NCBI GenBank assembly: GCA_946482545.1 | Contig: CAMLRX010000075.1 | Location: 1 to 24,688, forward strand | Length of the DNA: 24,688 nt | Direction of reading: 5' to 3' | Origin: an uncultured Flavihumibacter sp. | GTDB taxonomy: Bacteria > Bacteroidota > Bacteroidia > Chitinophagales > Chitinophagaceae | Shown: piece by piece, positions 7,382 through 15,493 of the stretch | How positions within the stretch are numbered: position 1 is the first letter of the stretch | Layout: every line of letters begins with the position of its first letter | Made by a program: the position numbers and the translations under genes | Notes under the pieces: generated by a model | Seen by the model: the letters and a program-made list of their open reading frames with translations, nothing else | What the model was told of the DNA's origin: nothing | Database searches by the model: none

Positions 7382-10300
7382 TCAGAAAGATACGGAGATG
7401 TTCTGTTGTCCATACAACTGCGCTCCGGATGGTATGTTTACTGAAATGGTGTAAATACTTTTATCGGAAGCAACCACCGCGCCATTGGAAACGGATTTGA
7501 TTGGAACCGCGGAAAACACCTTGAAGGTATAAGCAACACCCGGGCGGCCTTCCACCAGCCATTGCGCATGGTTGCTCTTCACTTCTTCGGACAATATTTT
7601 CAATCCTTTGCTGGGCTGGTCCACTTCGGCAGGCGTTACCACGGGCAATGCCCCAATGCCACCTTTGGTATATACTTCCACACCAGCTTTCCCGGAAAGT
7701 TCCAGTTCCAGGATCAACCTGATGCCGTCAGCTTCTTTGCGGGAGGAAAAAGCAACTTCCCTTCCATTCACGGTTACTTTTTCAAATGTTGTGTGCAATG
7801 GAAACGCCGGTTCAAAATGTATGCTGGCGGGCCCTGAACTGGTAAAATAAAAACCGGTCATCTTTTCCTTTCGTTTCATTTCAAGATGGGTCAGCACCTT
7901 CCCCATGCGGATATTTTTTACCCGGGTGAAATTCCAGTGCCAGGGGAAGTACGGTGCCAGTTTCATTTTGCCCTTCACCGCATCGGGCCTGAAGCCCAGC
8001 ATCCCTTCAATGGCCGGCTGTAGCACCATGGTCTCGCTCCAGCACTGGTGGCTGCACACACCATTTGGCTTATACACGCTGCCATTCAGGGTTTCCTCCA
8101 CACTTCCAGGCGCCCAGCTCCGGTACACCAGCAAATTATTCATGATGTACTGGAAGCCTGCTTTGTAGAGTCCGTTCGGAAAAGCAGCCAACGCTCCCCA
8201 ACCCGTATACAGCGGCCATACCATGCCTGCGTGGTAGCTGCCCGCATGGTAAATGGGATTGTCCTCTTCCAGCATACGGATACCCCAATCAGTGGAGAAC
8301 TTACTTCCGGCAATGCGCCGGATCACCTTTACCGTCTTCGCCGTATCAGTAACCGCATCCAGGTACATGGGCACCGTAGCGAAACCGGTGGATTGTTGCA
8401 TGTATGTTCCGTCGGCGAATTTTCCGTTGTAGAAATAGCCTTTTTCTTCGTTCCAGAAATCAGTATCAATCAGTTTCCGGACTTTCTTTGACTGTTCGGC
8501 ATAATCCAGCACGGGCATGCCAATAGAACGTGCCAAGGCATCCATCCCATCCAGGGCTGCAGCCCAGCAGCCGGCGAGGTAAAATTCAGTGTGCGTTCCA
8601 AAGAGCGGACCACCTTCTATCCATCCATGGCCCACATTGGTATTCTCTATTAAGCCATCGCCGTCGGTATCGGTACTTTTACAGAAGGTGTAAGCTTTTT
8701 CCAGTGCGGGCCACAACTTACGGATCGTAGCCTTATCTCCGCTGTGGCGCAGGTAGTGCGCTGCCAGCACAATAAACAAGGGTGTGGCATCGGAAGCATC
8801 GTAGTGCGCCACGCCGCTGCTTGTTAATTCATGGTAGATTTTTCCATCCAGGTCCTGGAAGCGGACGAAGGTTTCCAACACAGCTTTCACCTGGTTAAAA
8901 TCTCCATATCCATTGATGGCCATGGCGCTCCATTGCGCGTCGCGGCCAAAGTACCAGGCATATCCCGGGCGGCCGCTCACTTTGTGTCTGCCGTTCCACC
9001 CCCGGGCAGTAGTACCAAAGCCCGCCATCAGCGAGGTGCCGATGCCCGGCGTGGTTTGCAGGAACTGATCGGTACGTGCCAACGCCCATTTGTACCCTTT
9101 ATTGAACAGGGTATCCGGTGTTTCAAAACTGAGGTTGTCGTTCAGGAGATCGTTATAATAGGCATTCGATTGCCGGAACAGGGAACTCATATTATCCCGC
9201 TCTTTATCGAGTAAAGCAAGTGCCTCTTTCTGGGAGGCGGCGCTACCGGCCACATACAGGTTCAGCGCTTTCGTACCCGGAGCGGCAAAACGCAGTTGCA
9301 CCTGTGCCTGGTTGAGCGCGGTATCCGACCTGGTTTCAGTAGCCGAAGGCGCTGCGCTGTAAGCCACTATAGTATTGAGATCGCCACCCTGTGCCGAAAA
9401 CAGATGCGCCCTGAAAGCGGGATCATAGTTACACTGAATATGTCCCGTTGCTCTATGACTGTACGGCCACATATAACGAAGGGAAGAGGCGAAACGGACC
9501 GACACTTCCGCAACGCCCCCATCCCATTCCAGGTGTGAAACGCCGGCAGGCGCATCGAATGCGACTGTGATCACTTCACGGATTGTATGTTGCCCGATTT
9601 TGTAGGTTCTTACCAGGTATTCCGGTGTAACGCGCACCGCCGCAGTTACGCTGTTCAGCCAGGTAATGGTATCGCTCCCGGTCATTTTCACGCCGTAACT
9701 CAAATCGCGCAGCGCCATGAACGGATGCATCCACACTTCATCGGTACCGCCATTCAACTTACCCATCCAGAGTATCTTCCTGCCCACAAGGTCATAGAAG
9801 GCATTTCCGGCGGAATCGGATTTTTCTTCCAGCGTAGCTGAGGGCAACTGCCATGTACCTGCTGCCGGAAGGGAGCGCATGCCTGTCTTTTCTTTTCCAA
9901 AAGCGATGGAAGATGGTGAAAAGCGCCAATAACCTGCGTTTTCAGCAGTAGCTTTATTAAGGTAACGGAATACATTCCCCGTAAACAGATCAAGCTGTTT
10001 GCGGTTGAGGTTAGGCGTGGCGTAGTCAAGAAAAGCCCCCGCCGTAATCACTTTACCTTTCTGGTAATCATATTCCAGCAACAATTTCTGGTCTTCCCAG
10101 AAAGTAATATACGTCCATTGTATCCCGGCTACTTTTCCCTGTGGAATATTTCCTTCAAAATACCCATGCTTGCGCGCAAGATGGTCTTTCGATTGTTTGC
10201 TCACATAAGCACCACCCGACAATCCATCAAACAACGGATGCTGTTTAAAACCATGGTATCCCAGTGGTCTGCCGAAGCCTTCATCTTTAATGGTATCCAC

Positions 10301-10699
10301 CCTAAGTTCAGGGGCAGCTTTTTCAAAACCCCACAGATGCAGGAGCGGGAACGCTTCCATACTCAGGAACAATTTACCCCCATTGGCAACAAATTTCCTG
10401 ACCGGTTCCGAAAGTGCCTTTTCCACTGAAGTAAAAGGCAAGGTATCCGTGCGGTGGTACCACAGTTGCTGAATGCTTCCGCTTTTAAGCCTGGAAGGCA
10501 ATACGGACAAAGTAACTTCCTCTGTTGTAAAACCCTGTTCGCGGAGCGTTCGTTTTACACCATCCAATTCGGCGGCGCTTATTTTTTCAGCAACTACCGT
10601 TACTTTTTTTTGTTGGGGAAAAGCGGCCTGTATCACCAGGCATAGCGTGGCGGCAAGCAGCACGCGGCACCAGCCACGGCCCATAATTTTATCTGGCAT
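7382..10699 (-). CDS. GATase-like domain fused to six-hairpin (amylo-1,6-glucosidase/GDE-like) glycosidase
   Basis: About 1105 residues, exported. The signal peptide is at about 1-29 (hydrophobic VLLAATLCLVIQAA). Residues about 33-248 look like a class I glutamine-amidotransferase-like or ThuA-like fold (VRKFVANGGKLFLSMEAF, GKVITAGAFLDYA), with no recognised catalytic Cys triad. A beta-rich linker leads to an (alpha/alpha)6 barrel at about 520-910. Its motifs resemble glycogen-debranching/GH63-like enzymes: YAWYFGRDAQWS (about 581-592), HYDASDATPLFIVLAAHYL (about 632-650), DGDGLIEN and HGWIEGG (about 678-697) and VEETLNG (about 867-873). E696 of the HGWIEGG motif and E868/E869 of VEETLNG are candidate acidic catalytic residues. 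A beta C-terminus follows. The substrate is unknown; PUL context suggests a plant-type glycan. I chose ATG 10699, with AGGG seven bases upstream, because the longer frame starts with TTG inside the upstream gene. Confidence 0.85.
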   Translation of the reverse strand: MPDKIMGRGWCRVLLAATLCLVIQAAFPQQKKVTVVAEKISAAELDGVKRTLREQGFTTEEVTLSVLPSRLKSGSIQQLWYHRTDTLPFTSVEKALSEPVRKFVANGGKLFLSMEAFPLLHLWGFEKAAPELRVDTIKDEGFGRPLGYHGFKQHPLFDGLSGGAYVSKQSKDHLARKHGYFEGNIPQGKVAGIQWTYITFWEDQKLLLEYDYQKGKVITAGAFLDYATPNLNRKQLDLFTGNVFRYLNKATAENAGYWRFSPSSIAFGKEKTGMRSLPAAGTWQLPSATLEEKSDSAGNAFYDLVGRKILWMGKLNGGTDEVWMHPFMALRDLSYGVKMTGSDTITWLNSVTAAVRVTPEYLVRTYKIGQHTIREVITVAFDAPAGVSHLEWDGGVAEVSVRFASSLRYMWPYSHRATGHIQCNYDPAFRAHLFSAQGGDLNTIVAYSAAPSATETRSDTALNQAQVQLRFAAPGTKALNLYVAGSAASQKEALALLDKERDNMSSLFRQSNAYYNDLLNDNLSFETPDTLFNKGYKWALARTDQFLQTTPGIGTSLMAGFGTTARGWNGRHKVSGRPGYAWYFGRDAQWSAMAINGYGDFNQVKAVLETFVRFQDLDGKIYHELTSSGVAHYDASDATPLFIVLAAHYLRHSGDKATIRKLWPALEKAYTFCKSTDTDGDGLIENTNVGHGWIEGGPLFGTHTEFYLAGCWAAALDGMDALARSIGMPVLDYAEQSKKVRKLIDTDFWNEEKGYFYNGKFADGTYMQQSTGFATVPMYLDAVTDTAKTVKVIRRIAGSKFSTDWGIRMLEEDNPIYHAGSYHAGMVWPLYTGWGALAAFPNGLYKAGFQYIMNNLLVYRSWAPGSVEETLNGSVYKPNGVCSHQCWSETMVLQPAIEGMLGFRPDAVKGKMKLAPYFPWHWNFTRVKNIRMGKVLTHLEMKRKEKMTGFYFTSSGPASIHFEPAFPLHTTFEKVTVNGREVAFSSRKEADGIRLILELELSGKAGVEVYTKGGIGALPVVTPAEVDQPSKGLKILSEEVKSNHAQWLVEGRPGVAYTFKVFSAVPIKSVSNGAVVASDKSIYTISVNIPSGAQLYGQQNISVSF

Positions 10700-10718
10700 G
10701 TTAACCCTGTTCTTTGGT

Positions 10719-13514
10719 TTATCGATCGGCCACGCACCGGAATCCAACGGTGGCATTTCTTTCAAATCCCTGGCTCACGCGCAGGAGGAACTGGCGGTAA
10801 TGCAGTTCACGCGGACCGCCCTGCACATACCACCAACTGCTGGATGGTTTGAAGTAGGAACCGCCTTTCATCATGATATAACGATAGCTGCCATTCATGT
10901 ATAAATCATTGGTCATCTGCCATACACAGCCCACGAGGTCCTGCAATCCGAAAGGATTGGCGCCTTTGGGGTAAGAACCTACCTTGTAAGGTTTTCCGTT
11001 CCCGAGGTTACAATGGCGCGGATCGATGCCTTCCAGGCTTGAAACCGTGAGTGTGGCCGTGATGGTCTCCTGTTTACGCGTAACGGGCTTCACCTGCTTC
11101 CAGGGCCATTCGTTGCCGGCGGAAGTCTGCGCGGCATACTGCCATTCCACTTCAGTGGGCAAACGCTTTCCGGCCCAGGTGGCGTAAGCTTTCGCATCCT
11201 CGTAACTCACATACACCACAGGAAACTGCTCTTCTCCTTTTGGTATGTTTCCATTCACCCAGTGGCGCAGGAAGTTGGCGGTATCCGTGGGCCGATAGCC
11301 GGTGGATTTGAGAAATTCATAGAATTGAATATTGGTTACTGGGAACTTATCCATATAGAAAGCGGACATCTTAAAAATGCTGTCCTGGTCCTGTTTGGGA
11401 TAAGGAATGAATTCATCTCCGTTCGTGGCTTTGAAGTGGAAATTTCCGGCGGGAATGTTTACCATTCCTTCAGGTGTACTGGTGTGTTTTCTGGTTGGAG
11501 CAACGGCCGAAATACGCCGGGCAGCGCCGGGTGTGATGTGCAATACCGCTTCATCGAGCAAAATTCCTTTGTCCATCAGTTGGACCACGAGTTTCCCTTC
11601 GAACCTGCCGAACAACTCGTGTACCCGCAACTGGTGTTTGCCCGGCCTTAACTTTTCAGGTGTATGCTGGTAAGATGGATGTCCGGCCCAGATGCGGAGT
11701 TCATCGCCTTTTCCCGCGATTGTTTCTACAGCAAGGTCATCTCCGTTCAGCGAAGCTTTTATCAGTTGCGGCAATACGGCCACACAACCCACTTCCGCTT
11801 CATTGTTGGTGCCCAGGTCCTTTTTATGAAACGCATTGGTGGAAACATATACGCGCCAGGTATTGCCGTTGGCTTTCGCCACTTCGCCACTGTGGTTCCA
11901 GAGGTCCACCACATGGAAACCAGGTTGCACGGGCATTTCCATCAGTGTATCGTTGTATCCTTCGGGAATCAGGCTGTAAATGGTGTAGATCGTTTTCTCC
12001 GGCAGTTCCCATTTGTTGGCCCAGATATTTTCTGCAAGAACAGGCACCAAAGGTGTGTATCCTCTTGAAACGAAGTTGTGGGTATTCTCACGCAGGATCA
12101 TGGAGGTGCGGCCGAGGTATTTGTATTGTTCTTCCGCACGATCCGGTTGCCCGGGTGCCATGATGTTCATTTCGGTACCATAACCATTAAAGAAGGAAGT
12201 CGCGAACTCTCGTTGAATAGGCTCTTTAAACAGCTCCGCCACCCGGTAGATGGTGAATTCGGGTTTGATAAGTTTGTTCAGGTTGAGCATTGGCGCGTAA
12301 TACAACGCATTGTGCACACGTCCTGACACGATGCCGGACATATCTTTTGGAACAGCCATTCCTTCGCTGTACATGATCACGCCGGGACGTACACGATCTG
12401 CTGCATCCTGTAGTTCCCGGCTCGATTCACCTTTGGTATCCAGCACCACACCATCGGAGGCCGTTTCTTTGATGAGGTCGGAAAGTCCTTCGAAGTGGTC
12501 CTCGGACCGGGTACTTCCATCCCAGGGATTGTAGCAGATGAACATCCTGGTGCCCATCTTATTCGCCATCGCGGAGAGTTCGCGCACTTTAGCGGTACCG
12601 CCCGGAAGGTCACGGAAAAGATCGAACTGGTTGCGCTGATCCAGTCCTAAGGTGGGCCAGGTTGGCCAGATGCTTACAATATCATCGCCACCGTATAATT
12701 GCTTCCCGCGTTCCAGGAATTCCTTCAGGTTAAATTTACCGGTTTCGTAGTCATAGTAGAATTTATCCCAGTTCATCATCAGGTGCTGTACATAAGAGTG
12801 GCGCACCCATTTCAGGTCGGCTCTTTCGAAGAGTTCATTGTTGAAATCTTCCACATCGTACAACATACGGTCCTGGAAAATCCTTTTCAGCCCCGTATGC
12901 CAGTCGCCTTCAGTTCCTTCCGCGTAGAACCTGTATTGCACGGAACCTCCGGGATAAAGAACGGTCTCGAAGCGGCGGCGGCTTCCTTTTTCTATCTTAT
13001 CCTTATCGCGACGGACCAATGCCGCGATGGTATACCCGTTTCCGGAAACAGCTGAAAAGCCCAGTTCCCAGGCATTATCGGGCACAATTACGTTCACGGG
13101 ATTTTTCCCCGGCTGAAAAAGATGTGTTCTGCTGAGTCCGTGCTTTCCTTTCCCGGTGATGTACACGATTTCTTTCCCTTCTCCCAGTGGAACGAGATTC
13201 TCTACTGTAAGTGTATCGCGCGACACATTGCGCAAAGTGATTGTACCTTTCATACCCCGGTTACCGGTGGCATTGATATGTTGTTCTAACGACACCATTC
13301 CATTAAAAGACGCCTGGTCATCGGAACGGTATTGCTTTCCATTGATCACTACCGAAAATAGCGGGCGCTGTAATGGTACCGTTACATTGTTATCGAGTGT
13401 GGCGGAAGCGATGCGCCATCCGTCCTTCTCTTGCGAGAAGGAGCGGATTTGTTGCGCGTCAGCATTCAACGAAAAGGCCATAGCGGCCAGGCATATCCAT
13501 TTCTTATTGTACAT
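10719..13514 (-). CDS. Glycosidase-like TIM barrel fused to C-terminal FGE/SUMF1-type domain
   Basis: 931 residues with signal peptide MYNKKWICLAAMAFSLNADA. A beta-sandwich (about 25-205) of the kind found before GH31/36/97-type barrels precedes a probable (beta/alpha)8 barrel (about 225-480). Candidate catalytic acids are D359 in DGVVLDTKGESS and E384 in VIMYSEGM, at the ends of successive strands. A further beta domain leads to an FGE-sulfatase domain (about 681-930): GMVNIPAGNF, FPVTNIQFYEFL, KRLPTEVEWQYAA, NPFGLQDLVGCVWQM, KGGSYF and VGFRCVAD. The usual GNVWEW is GCVWQM here and no catalytic Cys pair is evident, so sulfatase maturation is unlikely; a structural or binding role is inferred. 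No exact GH family is assigned. ATG 13514 gives a clean signal peptide; the 28-codon-longer start at 13598 would overlap the upstream gene. Confidence 0.82.
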   Translation of the reverse strand: MYNKKWICLAAMAFSLNADAQQIRSFSQEKDGWRIASATLDNNVTVPLQRPLFSVVINGKQYRSDDQASFNGMVSLEQHINATGNRGMKGTITLRNVSRDTLTVENLVPLGEGKEIVYITGKGKHGLSRTHLFQPGKNPVNVIVPDNAWELGFSAVSGNGYTIAALVRRDKDKIEKGSRRRFETVLYPGGSVQYRFYAEGTEGDWHTGLKRIFQDRMLYDVEDFNNELFERADLKWVRHSYVQHLMMNWDKFYYDYETGKFNLKEFLERGKQLYGGDDIVSIWPTWPTLGLDQRNQFDLFRDLPGGTAKVRELSAMANKMGTRMFICYNPWDGSTRSEDHFEGLSDLIKETASDGVVLDTKGESSRELQDAADRVRPGVIMYSEGMAVPKDMSGIVSGRVHNALYYAPMLNLNKLIKPEFTIYRVAELFKEPIQREFATSFFNGYGTEMNIMAPGQPDRAEEQYKYLGRTSMILRENTHNFVSRGYTPLVPVLAENIWANKWELPEKTIYTIYSLIPEGYNDTLMEMPVQPGFHVVDLWNHSGEVAKANGNTWRVYVSTNAFHKKDLGTNNEAEVGCVAVLPQLIKASLNGDDLAVETIAGKGDELRIWAGHPSYQHTPEKLRPGKHQLRVHELFGRFEGKLVVQLMDKGILLDEAVLHITPGAARRISAVAPTRKHTSTPEGMVNIPAGNFHFKATNGDEFIPYPKQDQDSIFKMSAFYMDKFPVTNIQFYEFLKSTGYRPTDTANFLRHWVNGNIPKGEEQFPVVYVSYEDAKAYATWAGKRLPTEVEWQYAAQTSAGNEWPWKQVKPVTRKQETITATLTVSSLEGIDPRHCNLGNGKPYKVGSYPKGANPFGLQDLVGCVWQMTNDLYMNGSYRYIMMKGGSYFKPSSSWWYVQGGPRELHYRQFLLRVSQGFERNATVGFRCVADR

Positions 13515-13563
13515 TCCTGTTGTTTCGATTGATTTCAGATGATTTGAGTAAGATGAACCGGTT

Positions 13564-13959
13564 TTATGGTAAGGTAACGGTTTGAAGTGTAAGCCCATCG
13601 GTCAGCAGCAGGTATTTGGTTTGTGCCTTTACCTTCTGCGCACCTTTGGATACGATGAGGTAATAAATGCCTGGCGCGCCCAGTTCTTCTGCGGTAAATA
13701 TTGCATAACCATTCGCACTGGTTTGCTTCTGCAGTTTTGGTGTTCCTTCTGCAGTCCAATCGGTTTGAGAAGCATATACTTTCACAGCGGCCTCCGCTGC
13801 TACTGCACCGCCTGTACTCGTCACTTTTATTTCAAGCCCTGGCGGTGTTTCCGACTCAACCATACTTTTATAGGAACGATCGCAGGACAATAAAAACACA
13901 CTACAAACCAGAGTGAACAGCCAACCTTTTATATAACGGAACTTTTTCATGATATACAT
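13564..13959 (-). CDS. Small PUL-encoded lipoprotein
   Basis: 131 residues with a lipoprotein signal (LVCSVFLLSC, lipobox Cys26), so membrane-anchored and possibly surface-exposed. The mature part (about 105 residues) looks like one beta-sandwich domain of the transthyretin/carboxypeptidase-regulatory type: LEIKVTSTGGAVAAEAAVKVY, then SANGYAIFTAEELGAPGIYYL and a final LTDGLTLQTVTLP. It starts nine bases after the susD stop, in the place where SusE/F-like glycan-binding lipoproteins usually lie, but it is much smaller and I recognise no carbohydrate-binding motif. ATG at residue 4 (13950) is an alternative start. The role is unknown; a glycan-binding or SusCD-accessory lipoprotein is an inference from position. 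Confidence 0.82.
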   Translation of the reverse strand: MYIMKKFRYIKGWLFTLVCSVFLLSCDRSYKSMVESETPPGLEIKVTSTGGAVAAEAAVKVYASQTDWTAEGTPKLQKQTSANGYAIFTAEELGAPGIYYLIVSKGAQKVKAQTKYLLLTDGLTLQTVTLP

Positions 13960-13968
13960 TTTTGAAGA

Positions 13969-15438
13969 TTACATTTCGTTGCCTACGCCACCGAAAGTGT
14001 AGAAAGGTATTTTGTGAAGAATCAGTTCGTTCGCTGGAACGGGGAAATGGTACAGGGTACCGGGTCTCAGTTCTCCCCTTCTTCTGCGGTCGAAATAACC
14101 GAGGTGCGGATAAACGAAATCACATTCCAGGTAACGCTCATAAAAAACGGCGCTCATCAACTGATCGGGCGTTTCGCTTCCCGACAATGCGGCAAGGTTC
14201 CCTTTGGCCACACGCGTTTCGTTCACCAGCGCGGCCACTTCCGTTGCGGGCTTGCCACTCCTCAAGGCCGCTTCAGCTTTCAGCAAACTGTTCTCCGCTT
14301 TCAGGATATGGGGAAAGAAACCCGTAAGCGCGTTGGCTTCCGTTTCATAGCGTACATACTTGTATTCGCTCAGCATGTTGTAACCACGCGTATTCGGGTT
14401 CCAGCCGGTATGCCTGCCCACGAAACGGAAATAGGTATTCAACCGTGCATCAGGGGAAGTTACCTGTCCAAGAGATGCCACACCTTCCGGCCAGGGATAC
14501 TGCGCATTAGGATGTGTGGGCGCCATCATATTGATAATGCGCTGGTGGGGACGGATCCAGTCCCAGGCCATTAACTGGAGGTGCGACATCAGGTCACGGG
14601 AAATCACTTTCCCGTTCCAGCCATCTTTCCACTGGATACCAAAATCAGCGGTAATTCCATTGGAGGCGTAGTTGTACACCTTGTTCCAATCCAGTTGGGC
14701 CGCCAGTTGCGGCGTTCTCGCACTGGCGGAAAGGATGCGTGCAGCCATGGAACTGGCGAACGCTTTCAGTGAAGTATTGGTGAAGGTAACGCCTGGCATC
14801 ATCGCTACCTGGTCGGTGAAAGCAGTATTGCATAAGGCGATTCCTTTGTCCATTCTTTCCAACGCAAAAGTGAGTATCTCGTTGTAAGGTTTCAGTTCGA
14901 AGGTGAAGTTCTCGAAATCAACGGATTCATCGGCGAGGAATGCACGGTCGTAGAACAGGCTGATGTGTCCGTACAGCATTCCCTGCAAAATGTAAGCATG
15001 CGCCAGCACACTGTTGGTGTAATCTGTAGTACCTACCACCACTTTCTTGCCATCAATTTCGATGGCCTTGATGATTTTGTTTACCGTAGGGATAGTGGCA
15101 TAGAAGCCATACCATGCTGCTGCGGGCGGAGAAAGCACCACATCATCTACGAGATCGTTGGGAACCGCTGTTCGTGGCAGTTTGTAATAATCGAAGGAGC
15201 TCCAGCTTCCATAACCAGAAGTGATCACTTCGGCGTTGGTGAGGGCAAAAGTAGGACTGGCAGATACGGCTGTATTCCAGAAAGCGTTGTAAGCGCCACT
15301 GAGCAATGAGGGATAAGTAGAGGTGGCGGCGAGTACGCCATCGGAATCGGGCGCATTCTCATTCATCACGTCAAGGTCTTTGCTACATCCCCACAGCAGC
15401 GTGGCGCAGGCGAGCAGCAGCATCCATATATGTTTCAT
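13969..15438 (-). CDS. SusD/RagB-family outer-membrane glycan-binding lipoprotein
   Basis: 489 residues from the chosen start. The lipoprotein signal MKHIWMLLLACATLLWGC has its lipobox Cys at residue 18, followed by SKDLD, an acidic stretch like the surface-export signal of Bacteroidota lipoproteins. The SusD_RagB pattern is seen in YPSLLSGAYNAFWN, in AHAYILQGMLYGHISLFYDRAF (TPR helices), in FPHILKAENSLLKAEAALRSGK (conserved KAE helix) and in the C-terminal LMSAVFYERYLECDFVYPHLGYFDRRRRGEL and HFPVPANEL, typical of the family. It caps the SusC barrel and binds the incoming oligosaccharide. GGGGA lies seven bases before the ATG at 15438 (four-base spacer). In-frame ATGs at 15471 and 15483 are possible; a still longer frame would overlap the end of susC. 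Confidence 0.93.
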   Translation of the reverse strand: MKHIWMLLLACATLLWGCSKDLDVMNENAPDSDGVLAATSTYPSLLSGAYNAFWNTAVSASPTFALTNAEVITSGYGSWSSFDYYKLPRTAVPNDLVDDVVLSPPAAAWYGFYATIPTVNKIIKAIEIDGKKVVVGTTDYTNSVLAHAYILQGMLYGHISLFYDRAFLADESVDFENFTFELKPYNEILTFALERMDKGIALCNTAFTDQVAMMPGVTFTNTSLKAFASSMAARILSASARTPQLAAQLDWNKVYNYASNGITADFGIQWKDGWNGKVISRDLMSHLQLMAWDWIRPHQRIINMMAPTHPNAQYPWPEGVASLGQVTSPDARLNTYFRFVGRHTGWNPNTRGYNMLSEYKYVRYETEANALTGFFPHILKAENSLLKAEAALRSGKPATEVAALVNETRVAKGNLAALSGSETPDQLMSAVFYERYLECDFVYPHLGYFDRRRRGELRPGTLYHFPVPANELILHKIPFYTFGGVGNEM

Positions 15439-15493
15439 GTTCCCCGTTTTTAGATTGTTTCTGATTTTCATTTTACTTTTCATACGGTACGGC

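Noticed and set aside
10700..10765. A longer N-terminus for the GATase/six-hairpin enzyme
   Set aside because: It would start with TTG within the upstream gene and hide the signal peptide; ATG 10699 fits better.
10719..11475. The FGE-type domain as a sulfatase-maturing enzyme
   Set aside because: No sulfatase is encoded in the window, the protein is exported, and the usual catalytic cysteines and GNVWEW motif are not seen.
13515..13598. A longer N-terminus for the FGE-fusion enzyme
   Set aside because: It would overlap the lipoprotein gene and put 28 polar residues before the signal peptide.
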